From Celoporthe dispersa (lineage: Eukaryota; Ascomycota; Sordariomycetes; Diaporthales; Cryphonectriaceae): a stretch of DNA of 64,000 nucleotides. Positions 10,724 through 22,297 of the stretch are shown here, one piece after another; position 1 is the first letter of the stretch; the number at the start of each line of letters is the position of its first letter. The DNA lies in the NCBI GenBank assembly GCA_016584495.1, contig WAID01000003.1, positions 4,712,001-4,776,000 on the forward strand, given 5' to 3'. The notes under the pieces are model-generated. The model ran no database searches. It was not told the origin of the DNA and was given only the letters and a program-made list of their open reading frames with translations. Both the position numbers and the translations under genes were made by a program.

Positions 10724-13700
10724 AGACAAGCAAGGCAGGATGGGATTTGCACGCCTGCCCATCCAGATGGGGGACAGCAGCAGCAGCCTTGGCGTGGGAG
10801 GGCTATGCACGCACACAGCACTTGGTCTCACTATGACACGACACGCTGCTGCTTGCTCGTTTTGTTCCCCGAGCGAGTGCGCTTGTCGTCAGGTAGCCAC
10901 ACGAAACGCTGAGGGGCTAACTGGACTTGCGCCGCATCTCTGCTCAATTGAAAATCGACCTGCTTGCTGTGCGATGAAAACCCCCTGGCGGTACATGATA
11001 GTTGATGGCCCACCCCCCATTCCATCGCTCATATTGCCAGCCACTGGCATCCCAGGGCATTGATGAGGACGGAGACGAGATTCGAGGATGCTGAGGATGA
11101 GGCTGTCTTGTTGTCATGTGCCTGCCTGAACTTGCTCGGCCGTAGTGAGGTGTCATTTGTCGCCGGTGCCCTGGCTGATCGTGTGTAGACTGGAGGTTAC
11201 GAGCAGGTACTGGAGGGGTATGTACATAGTAGGTATTGGGGCGAGGATGATGAGGACAGAATGATCTCCCTCACCGAGTAGCAGGCAGGACTGATGTCTG
11301 TTGCCCAAGTCGAAGGCTCCTTCGGGCTTCATCTTCCCGGCCATGTGCTTCGTCTGGTGCGCCCGAGCTGGCAGTTCACAGGGCTCTCACGCCTGTTGAG
11401 CGAAGACAGCCGCTTGACCAAAGGCGGTGGTAGCCCGCCTTAGTACTGGGAAGCCTATCCATCCCACCGACCGACTGCCTGGTCGACTTCCCCCATTAAT
11501 AGACTCTGCCTCGTGTGCGCGACGCTCGGTCAGCATAGCCTCGCCGACGCAAAAAGATGCAGTGATCTCATGATACGAGACCTGCAGCCTCGATTGCGCG
11601 TGCAGAAATTGAGGACCTTGGCGAGACCTGCCATACTTTCTAAGGCATGTCGAGATCGTCGCGCCGGTCCCTGACCCACAACCCCTGCCTCTGCAAGGAA
11701 TCTACACCAGCCGGCAGAAAAATGAAACGCTCGTCAGGTAAGCGCTGAAGCGACGCACCTTCTCTTAGACGCCATCCAGTCGAGGACCCTTTTTCCCTTT
11801 CAGCAGCGCCCCCCTCCCCCCCCAAGGACAATGCTGAGATGTCTGAAATTTACCATGGGAATACTTTCCCGCCGTTGTCCGCTTTTTGTTCTCGCGGCAG
11901 CCGTGAGAGGGGCACCCTGCAGGTTTGTTGGAGACGATCCCTGACCCGCTTGCCTGCTGCACTGCACTGCATGTCTCTCCCGAGGGGAACGCACATAACC
12001 ACCACCACCACCACCACAACAGGCACAGACAGATCTTTTCCCCATCTCGCTCAAAAATTGATCAAAAGGACCCTGCCACTCCCGCCCTCCCGCAGAAGGG
12101 AAGCGGGAAAGGCTGGTACTAGCACTAAGTCCACAAGTGCTTGCTCATGGATCCACAGGGTGAGCATCTACGCATCACCTGCCTCTCCCACCGTCTGGGG
12201 CTTCCAGGCCTCACCTGCTCAGAAGACCAGAGAGAGGGCAGCTAGGAAGGGGGGTGGGAGGGAGAGAGAGCTCTCCGTCGGGCGCAGAGACAAGAACAAG
12301 TCATGGGGCAGCCCAGCAAGCAGCACCTGGGCAGACACCCCTGTCGCCCTGCCCCAGGTGTACATGGGCTCTTCGACCCACTCATGGACCCAGGCAGGAA
12401 AAAGGGTACATGGGTGGTACCTCTGGGCATCTCGAGCGGTACCTCCACGCGCTCACTCTTTTTCTGCGGCGTCTGCGCCGCCTTGCCAGCTTCCTCATCG
12501 CCGGACAGCTCTCCTTGGGCTACCAGCGCCCCAGAGGGAGAGCCGGGTCTGAGCGAGCATGTATCTGCATGGTCCTCTTTTGCCAATCTAGGATGACTTG
12601 CATACCTAGGCAACATACAGTCTACGCCCCGACCACATAGGCATCAAGGTATTGGGCAGGTTTGGGCTTAGCTGAGAGAGCCGCGTACTTTGTACCGGGC
12701 CCGTCAGAGCCAGGTACATAGGACACGGCACTCATTACGCTAGACCAGTACGCAGGCGAGGGGCACCCTGGTCGTTTCCGCCGCCTCTTCGTCTGCCTCT
12801 TCCCACTGTGGCTCGCTGCGCTCCGCTCTTCGATTCTCTTGACCCGCAACCGCCTTTTCCCTTCCTGCTTCTTCCCACCTCCTACCTCGACCTCGCAAGC
12901 GGTCAACCACCTCCCAACCCAACCCTCCTTGCTTGTTTCCCTTTCCTCCCTCCCGTCAACCCTTCCTCCCACGACGAGACAGTTCGCTGCATTCTGTCCT
13001 ATTTGGGGGAGACAAATCTCTTTTTTTTTCCTTCTTGTTCCTCTTCGTCTTCTTCTGTTCCGCCGTCGTATTACCGCTTCTCTCTTTGGGGGGGCAGGAA
13101 GACTCGTTCGCCTGTCCGTGCTCGCTGCTCCGCTACGACGATAACGTTTGGCCGGGACGAGACCAAGGAGCCAGCCAGCCACGAACGAACAAGGCTATCT
13201 CTGCACCTTCGACCTTCCTCCGACCCTGCACGATCCCTCATTCCCCGAGCAGAGACCCCATCACAGCCGTTGCGACACCTACTGCCAGAAACTTAAGGAG
13301 GATTAGATATTCGTTTTGGGCGGGCGTGATATTTGTATACTCGAGACTCAAGCGACCCGGCGCAGCCTGCCTACTTCCTCTGCTATTCACCACAGGCTTT
13401 TAACGTCGTGACCCGTTACGATCAATCAATCTCGGAGATCCGATCGTCCCCCTCGAACCGGAATCCACGCCGAGCTGACGATTCTTCCATCCTCGAACCA
13501 ACCTTGTGCTCGCTCGCTCTGTTCAGATACGCTGTATCACTTCCCTCCTCAGCCGCGAAGGCAATACACCGAGACTCTTTACCGTTTCGCAACCGGGCCG
13601 CCTCGAGCACCACCGAATCGACCCTGGGAAGCGATACCCGCATTTTGCTGTCAGCGGCAGCATCAGGCTGTATCTAGCAGAAGCCTCTTCGAAATCCACT

Positions 13701-13776
13701 CCGGGGAGAACCGAGCGCTTCACAGAGCGCCTGTCATTGTTTGTGCATCGAGAACCCGGCTGAAGGTTACGCTGGA

Positions 13777-13947
13777 TGTTCGCCTGGAAACTTGGCTTGC
13801 TTCGTCGTCGCTGGATACACCCTTCATCTTCCAGCCTGCCTGTTACAGGCTCAGACCTGGCCCGCCTGTTGTTCTGCGAGGCTACCGTCAAACCTGCTGG
13901 GCACTTGTCTTTTGTCGACCTCGTGCAAGGATCTTTAGGCCCTTGAT
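13777..13947 (+). promoter_or_regulatory. uORF 1 in the putative MED15 leader (56 codons)
   Basis: ATG to TGA frame lying wholly before the MED15 start. It begins MFAWKLGLLRRRW. Its relevance depends on the transcription start. Confidence 0.35.
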
Positions 13948-13953
13948 TCTTCA

Positions 13954-13998
13954 ATGCGGCCCTGCTTGAGACACACTAGGCAGCCCGCAGCTTGGTGA
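13954..13998 (+). promoter_or_regulatory. uORF 2 in the putative MED15 leader (14 codons)
   Basis: Short ATG to TGA frame encoding MRPCLRHTRQPAAW, six bases after uORF 1 ends. Confidence 0.35.
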
Positions 13999-14058
13999 CG
14001 GCTCTCCTATACCTGTCACCATCTCTCCGGCGACCTCACGTCAAGTCGGCCTTACTTC

Positions 14059-14169
14059 ATGTCTATTGGTCAGCTCTTCGAGATACCATTTCTATTCTTC
14101 GGCGACGAACCTCTCCCTTCACCTACAGCGAGAGGCACTGCGCGCCTGCGCTCCGTTCGGACAGCCTGA
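14059..14169 (+). promoter_or_regulatory. uORF 3 in the putative MED15 leader (36 codons)
   Basis: ATG to TGA frame ending 62 bases before the MED15 ATG, the uORF most likely to affect it. Confidence 0.35.
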
Positions 14170-14231
14170 CCGTGCGTTTGTGCCGCCTTCCTCCCTGATC
14201 CTGGGCTTTCCTTTCCGATCCTGTGGCCGCC

Positions 14232-15783
14232 ATGGCTGCACATTTGCAACAGATGGCCGCAGCTGGCCAGTTCATGCCGCAACAGCAGCGAGCGATGGCC
14301 ATGGGCGGCGGTCCTGCACCGGATAGCAATATTCAACAATACATCTTCACTGCCATCCAAAGCAACACAATACAGATTCCGCATGGATGGCAAAGCGGCC
14401 TTGGTATCGTGGATCGCGTACGCAATGTACAGCAAATGTGAGTTGCCCATTTTAGTCTTCTGATAGGCTTTTCGTCTTATGCACTGGGATCAACTTGTTG
14501 TATCAAATCACTGTCTTTTTTCTTCTGCTATTTTCTATAATTACTGCTTTTATACTGCTATTGTTCCTAATCACTGCTATTCATTTGCCATTTGATCGAG
14601 TCACTGTTCCCAAGCCTCCTCACTGGGATGCGTCAGACCAAGTTTAAGCTGACAACCATAATTTAGATTTTCAAGCTTGGCCATCACGAACCCCTCCGTC
14701 ACACGTCAACAAATAGCAGACTATTGCATCAAGTTTGAGGAGGAAGTGGTGCAGACGTCTTCTGACAGGGTAGGTCTCAATCTCCTACCGGATTTCGACT
14801 TGCGCAGAACTTTTACTGAGAAATTTGCAGAACGCCTACGACCAAAAGATCCGCGGAAAGCTGCACGAGCTACTCCTCAGACGCCAGAACCAAGTCCCCC
14901 AGATGCAAGAAGCGATGACTGCCCAAGCGCGACAAGCAATACTGCAGCAGCAACAACAGCAGCAACAGCAGCAGCAGCAGCAGCAGAATGTAGCTCTGAT
15001 GAGGGCGCAGATGGCTGGAAGGGGTGGTGGTGCCGGCCAGCAGGCTTTCCAACACCTACAAAACCCCATGCAAGTATCACAGCTGGGACAGCAGGCTCCA
15101 CAGATGAATCTCAGTCTCAGCAACGGGATGACGCAGCAGATGAACCCAGGGCAGCCGGGCTTTGGCCTGCCCGGCGGGCCTCAGCGCAACCCCACCCAGA
15201 TGCCGCAGCCTGACATCGACCGAGAGAGAGTCATGCAGGTAGCACGCCAGATGTCGATGAGCACTCCTCCGGAGCAGAAGACGAAGATCCTGGAACAGGT
15301 CCTAGGTCCTCAGGCAGTCCAACAGATGCGCAGTCAAGGCAAGGATCCACTCGCCCTGTACTTCATGCAGACTGCCATAAGGCGATTATATCCTCAAGGG
15401 CGACAGCCGCAGACACAGCAGCGACAACAAGGCATGCCTCCAAATTTCCCGGGGATGTCGATGCAGCCAGGCCAGCAGAGACCTATCAACCCAGCCATGA
15501 TGAACGGTCTGGGACAGGCTGGTGGCCAGATGCCGTTCGGCAGCAATATGGAGAGTATCATCAACGAGCAGAAACAGGGCATGATGGCCGAGCGACAAGG
15601 ACAGCTTGTCGTACCCGCGAGCTCAGGTCCTGGTCACAACGCTAGCTCGCAGTCTCCTTTTGGCGCCGGTCTGCAGCACGGCAACATGTTTCCTCAGGGG
15701 CCTAACCAGACACCCCGGCCGCAGATGCCGAACTCGTTGGACATGCAGCAACAGCAGCAGCAGCAGCAGCAACAACAACAACA

Positions 15784-15818
<35 letters not shown>

Positions 15819-18800
15819 AGCAACAGGCGCTGCTGAAGCAGCAACAGCAGCTACAAGCCCAGGCGCGACACGCTGCGGCGAATCTTCAAGGGCAGCCGGG
15901 TGGCCTAAGCGGCTCAATACCTGCGACACAAACGCCTGCCATGGCCAACCTGAATGCCCCAGTCGGGCAACCACCAGTTGCGATGGGCCAGATGCCCGGC
16001 GCTCAAGCCGGACCAGGCAACCCTTCGTTCGGACCTGGCCTGGACGCCCGTTTTAACCAGCCAGGGCCGCAGGGCTCCATGGCTGGAGGCTTCGTACAGG
16101 ATCCTCAGTTCAGAGCAATGCTCGCTTCCCTCGATCAGGAGCAGCAACAGAAATTGCGAAGCATGGGCAGCGAGAAACTGCGCGAGATGTTCCAGAAATG
16201 GAAGCATACGCAAGCACAATCTATGATGGCAGGACGCATTGGCCAGGCTCCGCAGGGCCTGCCCATGAACCCCGCAAACCGGGTGAACCCGACGGGGATG
16301 CCTCCGCAGCAGATGAACGGAGGGTCCCTGACACCCCAGATGCAAGCTGTGGTGCGACAGAGACAGCTTGCGCAGCTGAACTCGCCTCAGGTACAAGCCG
16401 TCATGGACCAGATGGACGTTCCGCAGCAGGTATTCACAGCGATACAAGGTGTACCGCCCGAGTTGAAGAAATGGGGACAGTTCAAAGCTTGGATGCAGTC
16501 CACATCCACTCTCTCGGAACAGGCCAAGGCGAAGCTCAAGAGTGCTCAGGCGCAGCAGTTTATCCAGCTGCAACAACGAGGCATCATCACCGGCAGAACT
16601 GGCCCAGCAGCTGGCGCAGGACAAGCTGGCATCAGACCGTCTCTGCCGGCTAGCTTTCACCATATCGAGGTATCGCCAGCAGAGATACAGAACTTCCGTG
16701 CAAGCAGCGAGAGGGCGCGCGAGGTTCCTGAAGAGCATCTTAAGGGGATGCTCCAGAAGATCAAGTTCCAGAGGCTGGTGGCGGCTGCCAACGCGGCATC
16801 TGGTTTCCAGCAGCCACAGCCACCTGCTCAACCGATCGCACCGCCCATCACGCAGTCGGATGCACCTCCAAACCACACTGCAGGAACTCAGAACTTCCCC
16901 CACGGACAGCCTACTCGCACATCGGTGTCTGTTGCTGAACCCGGTCCAAACCCCCCGGCGGCAGCAGCTCCCTCGGGAAATAAAGCAAATCGACAGACTC
17001 AGCAGAACAAGGCCGCGCCCACGAATCCGTCACCGGCTACGTCAACCAAAAACCTCAAGCGTCCGGGGCCTGATGATCTGGAACCCTCTGGCCAGTCGAG
17101 TGGGTCCGCTCAACGGCCTCCTTCTCAGGCTGGTCAGCTACCTATGGATGCCGGCGTTTCTAACTTCCCACCCAACCTCACGGAGGCCCAAGTCGCAGGC
17201 CTGACCGCTGAACAGAAACAGGCCTGGGAACGGCGAAAACAGGTTACGAAACAAATGCAGGAGGCTTCTATCCGCTACAAGGATATCGTCAATGAAGAGG
17301 CGCGTGCCTTTGATCCCTCCAAGATCAAACCGCTGGAGATTCCTGCACAGATGATGGATACCTACAAGACGCTGCTTTTGAATGTTGCTGGGGGTTTCGT
17401 AAAGACATCGAACCCGAATATCATCGTTAAGTGGTTCGCATTGAGTGGTGATGAGACCCGATTGAGAATGTTCCTCAAGATGGTAAGCACCGCACTTCCA
17501 CAACCAAGCAAGCTTACCACACCCGATTTCATTATGCTAACTACAGATATAGCGCGTGCGGGTTATAAGCCAATTCAAGGATGGCGACAAGTTGCAGGTT
17601 ATGAACACCAAGTTCACATTACCGCCACCAGAACTGATGCAATACAAGCAATTCCTTGGAGCGATGCTCCAAGAGTTGAAGCAACCAGGAAAGCTCGGCG
17701 AACAGCAGCAGGCACAGCAGATGCAAGCGGCGGCAGCAGCAGCAAAGACAGCGCCCGCTGCACAAGCGAACGAGCTGCATTCTGCCAAGCAGGCGCAACA
17801 AGCACCCCAGAGACTGCCGCAGAGGCCGAACAGCAGAGGAGTTCAGCCTCCGGCAGCGCCCACCTCGACCCAGCCGCCGTTCCCGTTTGGCGCTAATTCG
17901 CCCGACGGAAAGCCTGTATGGGTCGCACCGCCTCAGGTGACCCAGGACAACCTGCAGATGCCTTCTCGGAAGAGGGTGAAGACCGGCCTCCAGACGTCAT
18001 CCCCGGCGAGCTCCAGCCAGAATGCCTCTCCACAGGCGAAGGCAATCTCTCCGGACCTGAAGAAGCAAGAGCCCAAGGCGGTACCGAAACCAAGCTTCCC
18101 ATGCACGGTGGCCGACTGCGAGATGGGAGGGCCAACGTTCGCCTCAGAAGCACTGCGCAAGAAACACCACGAGGAATTCCACCTGGCACCCTTCCAGAAT
18201 CCTGACAAGTTCCTCATGGACTCCTGCATGGAGTATCTTGAACACAACAAACAGGCCAAGCCGGATCTGGCATTGCCCATGTCGCGCGAGTCTTCCCTGA
18301 AGCGGCAGGCTAGTGTATCGGGCGGACCGGCTGCGCAAGGCTTGAAGGTGGTGGATGAGAACAACAAGGCCGCTGGCACATCCAAGCCTTCAGACGCTGG
18401 CGCCTCGACTGCGGCCGCGGCGGACTCGCAACAGCCGCAGGCCAGTGATTTCCTCGGCTCGATCGACCCTCAGAGCCTGTTCAACCCGGCCATGAGCTTT
18501 GATCCCCTGAGCGGCGGTGTCATCGCCAACACGATCCTGTACAGATCTACGACGCCACCTGAAGATACTCCTGAGTCGAGCAAGGACAGCGGCGCGTCCG
18601 AGCCCAACAGCGATATCCCTGAAGCCGGGTCCCTTGATATCGAAATGAACTTCATGCTGTATGATGATCTGAACCTGACTTTGGAGCCGAACTACGACTA
18701 CGGCAGCGGCATGGACTTATCGATGGAGGCGATTACGGATGACATGCTTGTCGACCTGAGCGGAAACAACAAGTCCATCGAACCTCTGGATATGTCACTT

Positions 18801-18821
18801 TTCTCGTTGCATGCTGCTTAA
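14232..18821 (+). CDS. MED15: Mediator tail subunit 15-like coactivator (KIX domain, polyglutamine)
   Basis: Subunit of the Mediator tail that links activators to RNA polymerase II. Exons 14232-14437, 14667-14769, 14831-17482 and 17553-18821 join in phase to give 1409 residues. The N-terminus (about residues 25-110, from NIQQYIFTAIQSN to KLHELLLRR) fits a KIX-type helical domain. Two glutamine tracts follow (near 14942-14988 and 15746-15828) in a Q/P/G/M-rich body, then a charged segment (EIQNFRASSERAREVPEEHL) and a C-terminal part with a C2H2-like piece (FPCTVADCEMGG ... HHEEFH) and acidic stretches. The ATG context is good (GCCGCC before it). The last intron must use TAG at 17550-17552, because the CAG six bases earlier would put a stop in frame. 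MED15 is my best match; another fungal KIX coactivator is possible. Confidence 0.75.
14942..14988 (+). repeat. CAG/CAA repeat, polyglutamine tract 1 of MED15
   Basis: About 15 mixed CAG/CAA codons in frame. Confidence 0.9.
15746..15828 (+). repeat. CAG/CAA repeat, polyglutamine tract 2 of MED15
   Basis: About 27 consecutive glutamine codons, mixed CAG and CAA, followed by a further Q-rich segment. Confidence 0.9.
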
Positions 18822-20115
18822 GAAGAGGGGGTGTGGGAACAACAGGATACCGCAAAGACACTTGTGATTTCGACATACCCGAATGGATTGCCCGGCCTCA
18901 CCAGGTCTCTTGATTCGGACGCATTCGTATTTGATGTTGAGGTCGGCGGAGTTTTTCGGATGGTGGCGAACTTGGTGGGAAAGGGGAAACAAACTCTCCA
19001 GGAACGCGCTCAAAAATGTGGTTTTATACAACGGCTCCCATGGTTGATACCCGATGCGCAATGCGTTCTGAGGCTTCTACTGTCATTTTTAGTATTAACT
19101 TGTTAGCATGTGTAGTTTTGATTTTATATGGAAGCATTGGGTATATAAAAGGACACCCTCGGAGGAAGTAGCTACTACTTTTTCCCTTTGATCGAATAAA
19201 CAAATGTATGCATGTTTTACGAATGGCGGTTTACCTTTCCTAACGATGATTTGTAAAGTGCTTCTCACTGTGAGACCTCAATAGTCCATCCGCCTTGTCG
19301 CTGTGACATTGTACATATACGTTGTACCACAGTAAAAAAGACAAGAGGGTCGGCGTTGGCTGTGGGACTACACGCGTGAGAACTGCACGCGACGAGTCGA
19401 CAACCCCCTGCGGGCTTTCTGGACGCACACTCTCTCTATCTCTTGCCGTTTTCTCCTTTCTCCTTTCTTCTTTCTTGTTTCTTATTTTTGTTTATGTTTC
19501 TCTTCTTTTCTTTTTCAAATTTTGAGGGGGGATTTTGATTGCAGGATCCCTTCCAAAGAAAAAAAAATAAAAAGAAAGGAAAAAAAAAAAAAGAATCATG
19601 GAAGAAAAGACCTGGCCCTGGTTGGCGCGTAGAACACGATCCCGTCAGCGTGCTCGAGCAAGCAGGGCCGACCGCCGCGCTCTAAACCTCAAGAGGTAGT
19701 TAGGTAAATAGTGCAGATCTTTGGTTGCTAGGGCTGTTAGGCCTGGAACTGACGCGACGTGCCTTTTTTTTGGGCCCCATTTCTTATTATCGCCTTCCCC
19801 CACCGCCCAGTGTGGGAGTAGTAGCCGCGCAGGACGTTCCTTGATTCCTCCTGCAGTATAATTACTGTCTGCCTGGACGTTTACTTTCCTCGTCGTGCAA
19901 CAACAAACCTCTATATACACAGAGAGCTCGTCGCGTCTCACATTCGACTGCCACACCTCCCTCTTCTCTCTCCCTGTCTTGTTCACTTCGCGTCCAGATT
20001 ATTATTGTCAAGACGCGCCCTCGTCTAATCCACTCCTGCCTCTCGACCTACTGGCTTTAACATCCTCACAACGCCTCATCGCGTCTCCTCCAAAAAGAAA
20101 GTTCCACGCTTCAAG
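18822..20115. other. Intergenic: MED15 3' region and promoter of the WHI5-like gene
   Basis: No gene recognised. The first 400 bases should hold the MED15 3' UTR. A-rich runs lie at 19558-19593. The final 250 bases are CT-rich and carry three TCGCGT sites. Confidence 0.6.
19931..20084 (-). promoter_or_regulatory. Three ACGCGA (MBF/MCB-type) sites before the WHI5-like gene
   Basis: TCGCGT, the reverse complement of ACGCGA, occurs at 19931-19936, 19988-19993 and 20079-20084, all in the same orientation and within 190 bases of the ATG. ACGCGN is the core bound by the MBF (Mbp1/Swi6-type) G1/S factor. Function is inferred from sequence only. Confidence 0.5.
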
Positions 20116-21378
20116 ATGAGTGCTGCTGCGACCCCCACAAAGAGACGTGCCCTGGGCGCGATCGACGTGAACGTGTCGAGGTCCCCTCGGTCACCGTCCT
20201 CGCTTAAGCTGTCCGACAAAGGAGGTGTCGCCGTCGGTGGCGGCAGCCCGCTGAAGAAGAGCCCAGGCGTGGTGTCCCGTCACGCGGTGCCCTCCCCGCC
20301 GCGTGAGAAGAGGACCGGCACGCCCAAGAAGAAGAGGCCGCTTGAGGAGGCACAGAACGTCCAGCCGGCTGTCAAGAAGCTGTGTTCTGAGAGCCCGGTC
20401 AAGGTGTCGCCGCCGTCGTCCAAGGCGGCGAGGGTCCCTGACGCAGAGACGCTGCTCAAGCCGGCGGATCAGGTATGCCTGTTCTCCTCAGCTCGCCTCG
20501 GGCCACCAGCTGCCAGAGCTAACTAGATTCCCCCGCGCGACAGGACGAGACGTCAGCATCGCAGCCTGCCACGGCACGGAGATCGATATCGCCCGACGCG
20601 AGCTCTGTCTTTGACAGTTCGACCATCAACACTTCCCAATTCACCACCCTCACGGAGCCGGAGACCGACGCGCCCATCACGACGAATGCGCCTGCTGCTC
20701 CTGTACCAGGGGCTGTGGCGGCCTCGGCTGTGCTAGATGTGGTGCCCAACCTGCCGCCACCGCGACCGCGCCGGGTGCCGACGCGTGAGGAGTTCAGACA
20801 GGTATGTTGCATGTTCAATGACATGTCACATGTATACATATACTTCTCGTATCACGGTGCTGACGCGTCGTTCTCACGATCAACAGAAAGCAGAGATCCT
20901 CAAGCTCCGCCTCTCCCTCGCCACCTACAAGGTCAGGACCAACCAGACGGACGTGCCGCTTGACAAGCTGCAGGTCCGCCCCGTCCCAAGGCATGACCAG
21001 CCGCCGCACGCCCCTGCCCTCCATGTCGGCACACACCGTCGAGAGGGCCACGCCCGCACAGTACTGGTACCGGTCGGCGGGGACTCGGAGGGCACCGCTG
21101 CCGGAGCCGCGGGTCGCCTATAGAGATATTGCGGAGGTTGGTGATGATCGTAATGAAGAGGAGCAGGAAGAGGACGAGGGGGAAAGGCGATGGGTAGGAA
21201 CGTCGCCGTGGGTGCACGCTGCTGCGCGCCGGAGAGACAGCAGGCGCTGCCGGACCTCGCGAACGTGTCGACGCCGCGCAAGGCGAGAGACGGGTGGGAG
21301 GAGGACAGGCTGACGAGCAGCGCACTGAAGGGCGGCGCGGCGAAGGGTCTCTTGAGCCTGTCGCAGGGGTCGCTCTGA
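20116..21378 (+). CDS. WHI5/NRM1-family G1/S transcription repressor
   Basis: Members bind the SBF/MBF factors through a short GTB motif and restrain or shut off G1/S transcription. Exons 20116-20472 and 20544-20801 are clear; the third starts at 20887 with KAEILKLRLSLATYKVRTNQ, the family signature. The N-terminal half is basic and SP/TP-rich (SRSPRS, GSPLKKSP, GTPKKKR), fitting CDK control and nuclear location. The end is uncertain: the signature frame runs to a stop at 21119-21121, but a better continuation (TSRRTPLPSMSAHTVERATP) lies one base over, suggesting an extra C in the run at 20979-20982. A probable last intron (GTTGGT 21137 to CAG 21240, no clear branch point) then leads to QQALPDLANVSTPRK and SALKGGAAKGLLSLSQ. 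This model gives 333 residues. Whether it is orthologous to WHI5 or NRM1 cannot be told. Confidence 0.75.
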
Positions 21379-22260
21379 TGGTGACAATGCCTTGGGACCA
21401 AGAGAAGCTAGACCAGGCGGTCGACCTCTGGCTGGTGCTGAGTACGCACTCAACACACACACCTCGCCTTCCCGGACGGAGTTTCTTTTGTCGGTTTCGA
21501 TGTGTCATGTGGTCGGGAAAGGACTGGCTGACTGATAGAATGGCGGATCGGGTGAATGGATCTATGGTAGGCCAGGTAGAGGGGTTCGTGGGCATAGATG
21601 GAGAGTGTCTGGTATCTGAATGATGATGACGAAGGGTGGGGCTTCTTACTTGACAGGCCGTGAGGACTATCGGAAAGCTAGACGACAGAAATTCATGTAC
21701 CTCGGAGGAAGTAAACCTTTGGCCTATGCAACTCGGGTCTTGACCCAAGTGACATGAGAGAAAAGGACAAGTTCAGTGTCGTTGAATGCGATCGACAGGC
21801 CTTACAATCCCTGGTCGATAAAGGCTCTCCCACCTCTCTGGAGACTTTTGAGTCCCGGAAGAAGGGCTCTCACGAAGGTTGCCATCACGACCAAGGCCCG
21901 TCTTGTTCGAGCCGCAGTGAGCGTGATCACCATTCTGAATCCTCCCCCCCAGCGCCTTCAAAGATGCTCACCTGCTCTCCCCTGATATGTAGACTTGTAC
22001 ATAATCATACGTATAGACGACCCTACCTAGACTCTTGCGTTCACGACGGACCCTTTTCAGCCTGCTAGTCGGCCCCGTTCTTACGCTGGTGACGCTCCTT
22101 ATGTGCAGCCACGGTTTGAAAGGTATACATGTCTGCATTGTATGACTCGCGAGCCCCTTGCTAGTCGTGCACTGGTGCTGGGGAAGCCGGGGCTGACGAG
22201 CGCTTCACTGGCATGCTGGAGGGGAGAGAGTCTGAAAAGGGAAGGGAGGGGGAAGGGAGG

Positions 22261-22297
<37 letters not shown>

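Larger units (their letters stand above)
8316..12800. other. Gene-poor region, second part
   Basis: No protein gene supported. It holds several microsatellites (listed separately), a T10G13 block and CTG repeats near 9793-9812. The open frames are short, overlap on both strands and are mostly translated repeats. Confidence 0.6.
12801..14231 (+). promoter_or_regulatory. Probable MED15 promoter and long CT-rich 5' leader
   Basis: From about 12830 the plus strand becomes strongly pyrimidine-rich (CCTTCC, CTTCTTCC), as is common at transcription starts of filamentous ascomycetes, and no protein gene intervenes before the MED15 ATG. If transcription starts here the leader is 0.9-1.4 kb and holds three ATG uORFs at 13777, 13954 and 14059. 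Introns in the leader are possible. The start site is inferred, not seen. Confidence 0.45.

Noticed and set aside
11839..12552. 237-residue plus-strand frame
   Set aside because: Low-complexity, overlapped by antisense frames, with a CCA-encoded run and no recognisable domain; could be a lineage-specific gene but not supportable.
15914..16903. 329-residue antisense frame inside MED15
   Set aside because: Antisense shadow of a GC-rich coding exon; no independent support.
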